From assembly GCF_964204645.1 (NCBI RefSeq), contig NC_134036.1, positions 7,612,704-7,676,703 of the forward strand: a DNA stretch of 64,000 bases. Reading direction: 5' to 3'. The translations under genes and the position numbers were made by a program. The notes beneath the pieces are model-generated. The model made no database searches. It saw only the letters and a list, made by a program, of their open reading frames with translations, and was not told the DNA's origin. This document shows, in pieces, positions 22,919 through 32,142 of this stretch; the stretch's first letter is position 1, and each line of letters opens with the position of its first letter. Source of the stretch: Tubulanus polymorphus. Taxonomy: Eukaryota; Nemertea; Palaeonemertea; Tubulaniformes; Tubulanidae.

Positions 22919-23410
22919 TAAAAAATATGCCTAGGTACCAATCTAATAAGGAAATACTAAGCCATTCTACTATTCAGCGCCCTCTGGTGACTATATGGAA
23001 TAACTAATGTCCTCAAAAACTCACCACAATCATAGACGATGTCATGAACTACAACTTTGCAATGGATCATGGTAACAAACTATGCCTAGGTACCAATCTA
23101 ATAAGGAAAAACTAAGCTTTTCTACTATTCAACGCCCCCTGGTGACTATATGGAATAACTAATGTCCTTAAAAACTCACCACAATCATAGACGATGTCAT
23201 GAACTACAACTTTGCCATTGATCATGGTAACAAAATATGCCTTGGTACAAATATAATATAGCGATACTAAGTTATTGTATTATTCAACGTCCCCTGATGG
23301 CCACACACAAAAACCAATGACCTTGAAACTCACCAAAATCATACAACACGTTATGGGCTACAACTTTCCAATTGAATATAGTAACACAATATGCTTAGGT
23401 ATCAATTAAT
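22919..23410. repeat. 155-bp tandem repeat, right part
   Basis: It opens with the right 9-bp target duplication (22919-22927), finishes the interrupted unit, and continues with units starting near 22975, 23130 and 23285 at a spacing of exactly 155 bp. The last unit is the most diverged. The cores read cgccctctggtgac, cgccccctggtgac and cgtcccctgatggc. Confidence 0.9.
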
Positions 23411-23732
23411 TTTTCCCACCTACGAATGAGTACTGATGACACCAAGATGGCCGCCAATTGCGTCATAATTGGCTGATCAAAAATACCTGTCCCAGGTATA
23501 AAACATCCCTCTCTAAAGAATATCCATCAGCAATTGCAATGAGAAATGGCAAACCAATAGGAAGCTACAGGACCTTGAATTCTGGCCAAAATTGACATTT
23601 TGGGCACTAAAAAGGTCATAGGACGGCCATCTTGAGTCAGATCACCCAATTTTCTTATGCTGATGGGCCTTTGGTAGATTCAAATATAAACGAAAGATCA
23701 AGGTAATTGATCAAAGCGTCTTCAAAATTTTC
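23411..23732. other. Spacer with a short inverted repeat
   Basis: No gene. An 11-bp inverted repeat, caagatggccg (23443-23453) and cggccatcttg (23624-23634), brackets ~170 bp and could mark a tiny foldback or MITE remnant. The arm resembles the YY1 word CAAGATGGC. Confidence 0.5.
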
Positions 23733-24445
23733 TTCGGGTGACAAAACCAAAATAATGAATTGTCGCGGGCGATAAAACCAAAATAATGAATTGTCTCGTG
23801 CGACAAAACCAAAATAATGAATTGTCGAGGGCAATAAAACCAAAATAATGAATTATCGCGGGCGATAAAACCAAAATATTGAATTGTCGCGGACGATAAA
23901 ACCAAAATAATGAATTGTCGCGGGCGTCAAAACCAAAAGAAGAATTGTCGCGGGCGACAAAACCAAAATAATGAATTGTCGCTGGAGATAAAACCAAAGT
24001 AATGAATTGTCGTGGGCGATAAAACCAAAATATTGAATTGTCGCAGGCGACAAAACCAAACTAATGAATTGTCGCGGGCGACAAAACCAAAATAATGAAT
24101 TGTCGCTGGAGATAAAACCAAAGTAATGAATTGTCGTGGGCGACAAAACCACAATATTGAATTGTCGCGGGCGACAAAACCAGACTAATGAATTGTCGCA
24201 GGCGACAAAACCAAAAAAACAATTGTCGGGGCGACAAAACCAAAATAATAAATTGTCGCGGGCAATAAAACCAAAATAATGAATTGTCGCAGGTGACAAA
24301 ACCAAAATGGTGAATTGTCGCGGGCGACAAAACCAAAATATTGAATTGTCGCGGGCAAAAAAACCACACAAAAAAAATTGTCGCGGGCGACTAAAACAAA
24401 ATATAAACCAAAATAATGAATTGTCGCGGGCGACAAAACCAAAAA
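23733..24445. repeat. 31-bp minisatellite, array 2
   Basis: About 23 copies of the same 31-bp unit as array 1, in the same orientation. Single-base variants alternate (gcgggcgaca, gcgggcgata, gctggagata). A higher-order step is visible: a four-unit pattern including gctggagataaaaccaaagt is repeated near 23970 and 24100. The array abuts the truncated GPCR frame. Confidence 0.96.
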
Positions 24446-24465
24446 GAAAAATTTCTCGACTCATC

Positions 24466-25038
24466 AACAACGGTAACTGCCACCACAAAAATGATGTAGG
24501 CATAACTTCTCGTAAATGTGATGATTCCTACAGCTTTCAAGGGCCAACAAACTACTATATATCTGTCAATAGCTATTAGTAGTGTTATTAGATCACTGAT
24601 ACACGAAAACAAAAGTCGAATGTGTTGAGTGTATGAATACACGCGCTTCATAACTTGGTTTATTTCGGCTGTCATATCCAGTATGAGTGTGTGATTGTGG
24701 AGCCGATATTGAAAGTCGAATACCATAGAAGACAAACAAATACACGTATCCACAATAGCCAATAATCTCAAATAAAATATACTGGTATTGTTAGGACGTT
24801 CTTTGCTGAGAATTATAAAAGACAGTAAATTTCCTCCGAAGCCAAAGATGGCAATGCTGACTATAACATACGTCGTGATCTGTAGATACAGATTTACGTG
24901 AAACGGTTTGTAACCAGCGTGATGAATAAACTTACACCGCGAATTCGGTTTAAACCTTGCATTATCAGTGGTAGTCGTCAGGTCTGATCCATTGAGAATT
25001 TCGGCGCCAGCAACCGATACATTTTCTAAAGCCGTCAT
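24466..25038 (-). pseudogene. Rhodopsin-class GPCR, N-terminal half (TM1-TM4), truncated
   Basis: The first ATG of the frame is at 25038, with G at -3. About 190 residues of a class A receptor follow. The extracellular N-terminus has N-x-S/T sites at about residues 6 and 16. TM1 (54-78) ends GGNLLSF with the conserved Asn at 70. TM2 (87-108) has LLAIVD with Asp at 97. TM3 ends in the DRY motif at 158-160, followed by IVVCWPLK. TM4 begins near 178. The usual disulphide Cys at the top of TM3 is a Tyr (134) and the TM4 Trp is absent. The frame then runs into the 31-bp minisatellite and TM5-TM7 are missing. The shape recalls invertebrate peptide (FMRFamide-like) receptors. It could be a first exon with the minisatellite in an intron, or a broken gene. 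Confidence 0.85.
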
Positions 25039-25639
25039 TTCAGTTCGCACACAACGCACGGTCGCTAGTTGGTAATAACAGCGAGACAACTGGTGTATAC
25101 TCCAAATTTGTAAATCTTACAACCATTACAATCTTACATCCATAGTTTAGAATCTCACATAAATGATTTCACAACACATCTAACCACCACGCTGCAGAAA
25201 GTCAAATGCGCGCCAATTCCGATTACTTAATATTGAAATATATGTACTGCAGTTATTGACTTCAAAATAAATATCATATTTCTCGGATATCGTTTTGCCC
25301 AAGAATAGCTTAGATAACCAATTACGCGGTTGAAATCAGGGCATTAGTGGGGGAAATAGAATGAAAATCGAACTCATCGCGTGGTATGCTATATACGTTC
25401 TATAAACGCAGTTAGAATATTATAGCATTAGATCCTGTGAAAGTATACATGAAAATTCAAGATTCATTTGAGTCGTTGAAGTTAACAATAAAAGCGTAAT
25501 TGTTTATTACTTATGAATAGAATCGCCACCTGGGGACAAAAAAGTAAAATAAACCTTCTTAAACCAGCTATGGCTGAAGACCCGTTATTGCTGCTTTATA
25601 GCTTCATCTTAAGGGAACTTGATTGCAACACCTCGCATA
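25039..25639. other. Region upstream of the GPCR frame, no gene seen
   Basis: AT-rich sequence without a frame I recognise. It would hold the promoter of the GPCR gene if that gene is expressed. A frame at 25513-25752 overlaps the MITE-like element and is not credible. Confidence 0.4.
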
Positions 25640-25940
25640 AAGCCGCGATCACACGAGCATTTTTGGCCCGTACAAGATTGGCCCGGAACAAGTGTTCACA
25701 CGGGTGCCAAATGGGTCCGAGCCTGTCGGACCAGGCCCGAGCAACATTTTAGCACCAGACAAATGATTGCGTTTGAATTGCAACTGGCCCGGAAATGATC
25801 CACTTTGCTTTGTTTAGGCATTGTTTAGTATCGAGTGAATGGTTTGCGTGTGTACGCGCTCTCTAATTAGCCAAATTTGGCCCGACCCTGATCCGTGCCA
25901 ATTTGGCCCGGGCCAAAACGTGTCCGTGTCATCGCGGCTT
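25640..25940. mobile_element. MITE-like element, 301 bp
   Basis: The ends are inverted copies of about 32 bp: aagccgcgatcacacgagca at the left and tgtccgtgtcatcgcggctt at the right. Inside, the word ttggcccg occurs several times in both orientations (for example tttggcccgtac and aatttggcccggg). There is no coding capacity. A target duplication could not be fixed; the flanking bases (ta and aa) do not match, so the family is left open. Confidence 0.65.
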
Positions 25941-26080
25941 AAGTCTCAATAACGAGGGGGGATATTGATGAACTGTGTCAGCTTCGATTTAGTATGAAAT
26001 GCAAATACAATACAACAATAGCCTACTAGCGATTCCATTAAGGCCAATTCAAATAAATAGAAATAAATACAAATAAATAG

Positions 26081-26155
26081 AATTAGATAAAAATTACACC
26101 ACGTGCTAAACCTATTCAGAATAGGTTAGGCACGTGGTGTAATTTTTATCTAATT
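26081..26155. repeat. 75-bp near-perfect hairpin
   Basis: Arms of 37 bp (26081-26117 and 26119-26155) are complementary at all but two positions around a single central base. The outer end is aattagataaaaattacacc and the centre is cctattcagaatagg. Each arm contains cacgtg. A short palindrome, tgtagaatttctaca, follows with no gap. The loop is too small for a normal microRNA precursor. Confidence 0.9.
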
Positions 26156-26700
26156 GTAGAATTTCTACAAACAAGAGCCCCAAGGGGCACTATGGCTAGC
26201 CTGGCAGCTTTTCATAAAATGGCAAATGATGATGCATTTTGTGGGTTAAATTTGTCAAAATACACTCCCAGATCAGAGTCAATATCTAATAATTTACACA
26301 ATACAATCGTAGATTACAAAAGTAGCCCAGACAGCGAATGGATCTGGCCGGAACAAATACCTCAGATAAATCTTTTCCCTTGGTCTTATATATTTTAATG
26401 CGGAATAGTATTACATTATTTGAAATTTGCTCAATAAAACAAAATTGAATTGGATTTGATGTTTTTATTTGTTTAATAAAGTAAAATTGAATTGGATTTG
26501 ATATTTTTTTAGCACATGGCTAATTTGCATATCAAGACTATCCGATTTAAGAAAAAGCTATTTTTGCACAAAGGTCAATGATATTTTCCGTAGTGCTAAA
26601 AAAAATAATCCTCCCAAAAACCAAATCAACTAATGCTTTCACAGAAATCGATCCTGAAATACAATTTTAGATCTTAAAATATAACCCGGAAGTAAAACGG
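26156..26700. other. Possible dispersed repeat and AT-rich sequence
   Basis: The word caagagccccaaggggcac (near 26172) with the following tatggctagcctgg resembles the start of interspersed repeats known from several marine invertebrates; this is recalled and unverified. A frame at 26192-26398 has no recognisable product. Two copies of aaattgaattggatttgat (near 26442 and 26485) form a ~43-bp direct repeat. Confidence 0.4.
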
Positions 26701-26715
26701 TAGACGATACCGCGG

Positions 26716-26833
26716 GTTCACGTGAACACCTGCTGATTTCTGTTGCTTAGCCAATCATAGATGAGTCTTTGCTTTCTGATTGGCGTTTCAAAACATATTT
26801 GCGATCCGACATTCGCGAAGAAGCTCCTATAAA
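26716..26833 (+). promoter_or_regulatory. Promoter-like cluster: E-box palindrome, two CCAAT boxes, TATA
   Basis: In order: a perfect 12-bp palindrome gttcacgtgaac (26716-26727) with a CACGTG E-box, CCAAT at 26751-26755, an inverted CCAAT (attgg) at 26779-26783, and TATAAA at 26828-26833. The spacing between the second CCAAT and TATA is about 45 bp, as in many animal promoters. The first ATG downstream (near 26880) has A at -3 and G at +4 but opens only ~36 codons, so an intron would be needed. No transcript evidence exists here. Confidence 0.4.
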
Positions 26834-28862
26834 TTTTAACGAGGCCCTCTTCAAAATTCAGTTACGTAGAGTTTGGAGAATGGATAATGCTTTAATGAAC
26901 GATTTGCTCAGTTGCACAGTAAAAAAGCCTTTGCTCTGGAAACCATGTCATTTTATTCGCTCCATTTGTATAGTAATAGGCTCAGCATAAGGCTGGCCTA
27001 AAAAATACAGCTGACCTCCCACAATGACGACACTTATAATTGAGATGATCGTCAAATTAAGGTGGAAATACTACAGGTAACAGTGTATACGAAGTATGAA
27101 TCTTGGATGGTATTATTTGGTATCTTATTGTAATCTCGATCAAGTTCGTTATGTTTTGTTTACTGAATGTTTTTCATCAAGCACTATAGTAAGATGAAAC
27201 GTGAATTCGAAGGAAAGGAAAATTAATTCGTATTTGTGTTTGTGTGTGATGTGATGGGAAAATAAACAATAAATGAAAAGGAAACCATCGATTTGTTGAA
27301 GATGAATTTAGAGTGTGCGTAGTAATTTATGGAGGTGTAGGAATGTAATTTACAGAATATCACAATGCACAGTACACATTGAATACCGGTTCTATGTGTG
27401 CAAAGTGAACAAATCCTTGAAATCAATAGTAATTTTTGACTGAATTTCTATAGCGGATTTTCAGACAGAAATACTCACGGATTTCTCGTCCCAGTAAAAG
27501 ATGTGAACATTTACTACTTAGTTACGAACATGGAACTGAGTGCAAATGTCCAATAGGAAATCTCTCTGTTCCGGCAAGTCTGTTAACAGCGACGTTATAG
27601 AAGTTGAAAATATTGCAAAATGTTACATGCGAGTTCGTGCTTGTTTCGTGCGGATTACATAAACTATACGCGTATCCCTGGCCTAGAGGTAAAACTTGAT
27701 GCAGTAGTACTCTGACGACATTATCGTTTCAATAGAAAACTTGGATATGACAAAATTTATCGTAATTTGGTATGCACTAATAAGGACTATGCATAGCCAA
27801 CCATTGAATAGCTTACAAATGTATCCAAAATATAAAATTTCTCAAAATCCCGTCTAAACTTGATTGGGAAATTTAAATAATCATCGAACAGTACCCGGTT
27901 ATTACTTAATCTCCAAGTTTTATTGGTAAAAATCTTGGATGATATTTGACAAAAGAAACACGAATGCAGGGCCGTATCTAACATTATAATTTTTGAAAAA
28001 GGGGCTGTTCTATTGGATGATAACAAAAATGTTTGTAAAGAGGGCACTTTTCAAAAAATGCCGCTTGTCTCAGCTATTAACGGCCTGGGTACCACGCTGT
28101 GCACAGATGAGGGTTATAGCATGCGCGTTTTGTGCCTCCTAGATAGAAGAATCAATTGAACGTAAACTAGTTTCAAAACCAATTTCAATAACGTAATAGG
28201 TTTGACTATCAATTACTTTTTCCTCTTCCGCTACCAGCATCATCTCCATTGTAACCACCTTTACAATGTCCGTTGCTTTGACGAAATCGTCGTGAATCTG
28301 CAAAAATTACGGTACATCATTTCAATCTCGTAGACGCGCCCATGTAACGTCTCAAACAGTGACCAATTTGATTTAAGGGAAAACGTGGACACAGAATACA
28401 GCGATTCAAAATAGTTTTAGTAACTTGCGCGCAGCTTCTTCGGAGTACGCATCCGAAGCAACCACAAACATTACGAGAGCAAACAAGAGGAGCTTTTTAG
28501 AAAACATATGAAAGTTAGAAAAACACCTTAACTCGATTTCGATGGTCTCGTTCAATGGTGAGTTGCGAAGGTTTTACGAATAACACTTTTTTCTTCGCTA
28601 AAAAAGAAGAACTCTGAAAGGTCATTGTACCACACGATTAGGGGCCTATAGAATTCAGAATTCCAAGAATTACGGTTATAAAATGGACACAACACAACAA
28701 TACTATTGAAAACTGCGATAATAAAAACTTCGAAAAGGAACTGAATCCTCGCTTATTATCATTTCTTGTGTGTTGCATCTGATATGGATAGGTTGACCAT
28801 ACCGTGGATATGGAGGGTAATAATGCTGAAACACACCAGCATAGGCGTGATCTGAGTGTATA
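26834..28862. other. Unassigned sequence, no supported gene
   Basis: Only frames under about 90 codons occur (for example 27223-27426 and 27787-28047, minus strand), none with a recognised domain. A minus-strand frame at 28139-28297 is preceded by a good splice-acceptor context (tttttgcag) but has no family match. This is probably intergenic or intronic DNA. Confidence 0.5.
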
Positions 28863-30412
28863 ATGAACGAGTTTGAACAAACAGATGATGATGAAGTTCG
28901 CAAAATCATCATGAGCGCTCCAAACAAATCGTGCGCACTTGATCCACTTCCGACTTGGTTATTCGAAAACGTTGTGGATTGTGTATTGCCAGCTGTGACT
29001 TACATTGTGAATTTGTCAATGGCTAGTGGATCTGTACCTGATTCCATGAAGGTAGCAATTGTAACACCAATTCTCAAGTAGTCATCTCTGGATCCTGAGT
29101 CTCTCCAGAACTATCGCCCAGTTAGTAATCTCTCATTTGTGTCTAAGGTTCTCGAGAGAGTTGTAGCCAGTCGACTGCGTGAGTACATGGATCGTAACCA
29201 TCTTCACGATGTCTTGCAATCAGCCTATAAATCAAGGCATAGCACAGAGACAGCTTTGCTCAAGGTGCAAGATGACATTCGTACCCTCATCGATCAGGGT
29301 TCAATGTGATACTGATACTACTCGATCTTAGTGCGGCATTTGATACGGTAGATCACACTGTGTTACTCTCTCCCATCAAACATTACCTAGGCATCGATGG
29401 AAGAATACAATGGTTCAAGTCGTACCTCACCCACAGGACATTGAATGTTACTGTTAACGGCCACGCCTCTGATTCATACGAGTTAAAGTGTGGGGTACCA
29501 CAAGGCTCAGTGTTGGGCCCCTTACTCTTTCTTATCTATGTGCTTCCTCTGGGTGAACTGATAAAATCATTTGATATTGATAGACACGGATTTGCAGATG
29601 ACAACCAAGTGTACAAGGCAATTAAATCCATTCATGATCCATCACGTGTAAATCAACAACTGTCAAATGTTGAGAAGTGTTTGGTCGCGGTGTATAAATG
29701 GTATACCGACAATTTCCTCAAAGCAAATGCTGGAAAGACTGAGGTATTTCTCTTAGGTACATCGCAGCGTCTCAATATTACCGACATTGAACCTCTCATG
29801 GTCGCGGGTGTTTGTGTCCCTGTTTCAAAGTCGCCGATCTGCAATATCGGTGTTATGTTCGATCATGAAATGTCTTTGAGTGCACATGTGAAATCGGTTT
29901 TGAAAAGCGGATATTTTCACATTCGTAACATTGGATTAGCTAGAAAGAATCTGAATAGAAATGCTACCAAGGCACTTGTCCAAGCTCTTGTCTTGTCTAG
30001 GCTGGACTACTGTAATAGCCTTCTGGCTTGAATAACCAGTGACTTGTGTGGAAACTTACAGAAATTACAAAACTGTGCAGCACGATTAGTTTTGCGCACC
30101 CCAAAACGAGAGCATATAACTCCGGCGCACATGCAGTTACACTGGCTACCAGTAAAAGCAAGAATTGACTTCAAAACACTACTGTTAGTATTCAAAGCTC
30201 TTACCGGAATAGCACCGGCTTATATTGCTGATCTAATCACTGGCGAACACTTCGATCATCTTACCAATTCAAAATGTCAGGACCATCATTCAGCTCATCT
30301 ACATTTGGCGGCAGAGCCTTCTCATCCCACGCACCTATTTTCTGGAATCAGTTCATCGACTCAAGAGAATATACAGTTCAAATCTCACATCAAAACAAAA
30401 CTATTCAGCTAA
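28863..30412 (+). pseudogene. LINE ORF2 reverse transcriptase, broken
   Basis: It starts in the pre-RT segment (SAPNKSCALDPLPTWL), followed by NYRPVSNLS, LDLSAAFDTVDH (motif A with its Asp), GVPQGSVLGPLLF (motif B), FADDNQVY (motif C, the catalytic Asp pair present), KCLVAVYKWYTDNFLKAN and the thumb-side LSRLDYCNSLLA. The C-terminus has LQKLQNCAARLVLR and LHWLPVKARI, then FGGRAFSSHAPIFWN in another frame. Lesions: TAG at 29079-29081, a frameshift near 29303, TGA at 30029-30031, and frameshifts near 30285 and 30370. The C-terminal words point to the CR1/L2/Rex1 group. All catalytic residues survive, so decay is moderate. Confidence 0.88.
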
Positions 30413-30496
30413 TACTATTCCCTGGAGCGCAATTGAACTTTGTTTTTTAACATGGAAAGCTGCGCTATACAAATCCATATTTATTATTATTATTAT
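28863..30496 (+). mobile_element. 5'-truncated CR1/L2-type LINE
   Basis: This carries the reverse-transcriptase half of ORF2, a short 3' UTR with gcgctatacaaatccatat, and a (TTA)n tail at 30479-30496, which is the usual 3' end of L2/CR1-group elements. The endonuclease and ORF1 are missing, as expected from incomplete reverse transcription. No clear target duplication was found. It is the youngest-looking retroelement in the island. Confidence 0.85.
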
Positions 30497-31942
30497 CTAT
30501 GAAATATATCATTCTACGTCTTGATGGCCCGTCTTATCTTGCCTATAGAACATTTATTCTAGATCTGATTTTAATGTCTTTGAACTGAAACTAGCTCGTA
30601 TCGAAATGAATCCGCTTTGGTGTCAGGAGTGAGCTGATTGTAAGGCGCCTGAATCAGGAGTCAACTGAATATAAGACGCTGATGTCGATGTTGATGTCGA
30701 TGATGGAGAAAACAAAGACGACGACGGCGATGATGAATGATGATTTCGACTGAGCTGGGCAACATCAGTGCAAATTCTGCAAATTTTACTTACTAGAATC
30801 ATTGATTCACTCAAACATCATCTAACGTTTAATACTTATATCACTAAAACATTATAGAAAGGTCGAGTCACAGGGGTAACTAAGTAAATCACTGTAACCG
30901 AGTGGGTCACACCCCTGGTTTGAAAATTACAAAACGACGCTTACCTTTGACTTCCAAGACTTGTTACTCCGAATGCGTCCCTGGAGTCTGCTTAGGCATC
31001 CGAAAGAACGTTATCCCCAAACATATGTTTCCCATAAATAAAACCTTTATTACAAAATATTGTAAAGCCTTTTTTATTTCATCTGGCAATAACGTAAGTT
31101 GTGGCTTTGATACCTATAACAGTGAGCCTGACAAGTGGGAAATTGACGTGTTCTGATATCATTATCAGTCAGGGCAGTTATTGCCTATTGCATAATCGAC
31201 CCAGCAGATGTTACTAGAGACCAACTGAATTAAGTAAACGCGAATAAACTAACTCTGAAATATAGTATTTAAGAAATCTACTCGATAATTCAGTTGCATG
31301 TCAACAGCGTGCACTTCGAGATGTTTATAAAGGTCGATTGAGAATGTTTAATCGGTTAAACAGGACTTTATCTAGTTGTGGAATAGAAATTTACGAATTA
31401 AGTCGTCAATGACATTTGAAAGAAAAAATCTTAACAAATCCGTGAAAATGTTTTTCCGCTCTTCAATTCGTAAGCTATATTTTCTAGGTTATCAACCTGA
31501 TGACTACGGACGTGTATAATTCAAGAATGAACTCGTGTCTTGTCCGGTCTGATTGATGTGTGTGTTCTCAATTTGTTCACTACCAAATTCCTAGTCACCA
31601 GCATCACTGTCAGCATCATATACGAGCTGCTGAACCGTTTCATCCAGCCAAATTGTTTTTTCCTGGCTGTTGCCATCTTGGATTTTATGCAGATTGCAGC
31701 ACCGGCTGATACTGATAGATATGCCCTTCTAGAAGGGTTAAGTGATACTGTATCACATACGTTACGGGTATGCTAGCTTGCCAATTTGTACCGTATGACA
31801 TACGGTAGTGGTATTGTAAGGGTTGAAATACGTTTTCATTTACCTCCTAAATGAATACTGTTTTTCCTCCGCCCTATACCATAGAAGTGGTTGGAGTGTA
31901 ATGAATGTTCGTATTCGTATTAAAAGTATTGAGAGCAATCTG
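30497..31942. other. Unassigned sequence before the second gap
   Basis: There are frames at 30902-31156 (GTG start, Cys-containing) and 31540-31776, but no domain is recognised. A short hairpin, taccgtatgacatacggta, lies near 31787. Simple trinucleotide-like gatgatgtcg runs occur near 30680-30740. I see no supported gene. Confidence 0.5.
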
Positions 31943-32142
31943 NNNNNNNNNNNNNNNNNNNNNNNNNNNNNNNNNNNNNNNNNNNNNNNNNNNNNNNNNN
32001 NNNNNNNNNNNNNNNNNNNNNNNNNNNNNNNNNNNNNNNNNNNNNNNNNNNNNNNNNNNNNNNNNNNNNNNNNNNNNNNNNNNNNNNNNNNNNNNNNNNN
32101 NNNNNNNNNNNNNNNNNNNNNNNNNNNNNNNNNNNNNNNNNN
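31943..32142. other. Assembly gap, exactly 200 N
   Basis: The second 200-N run. The island lies to its left and satellite resumes in mid-monomer (cgctgatcaagg) to its right. The size is identical to that of the first gap. Confidence 0.98.

Noticed and set aside
23653-24503. Phe-rich frames of up to 216 codons on the minus strand
   Set aside because: They come from the 31-bp minisatellite, where three units make one 31-codon cycle; overlapping frames show the same peptide.
28139-28297. Possible minus-strand exon after a good splice acceptor
   Set aside because: The frame is only 52 codons, has no family match, and lacks a convincing donor site.
30902-31156. Small Cys-containing frame
   Set aside because: It starts with GTG, shows no signal peptide and no recognisable domain, and is of a length expected by chance.
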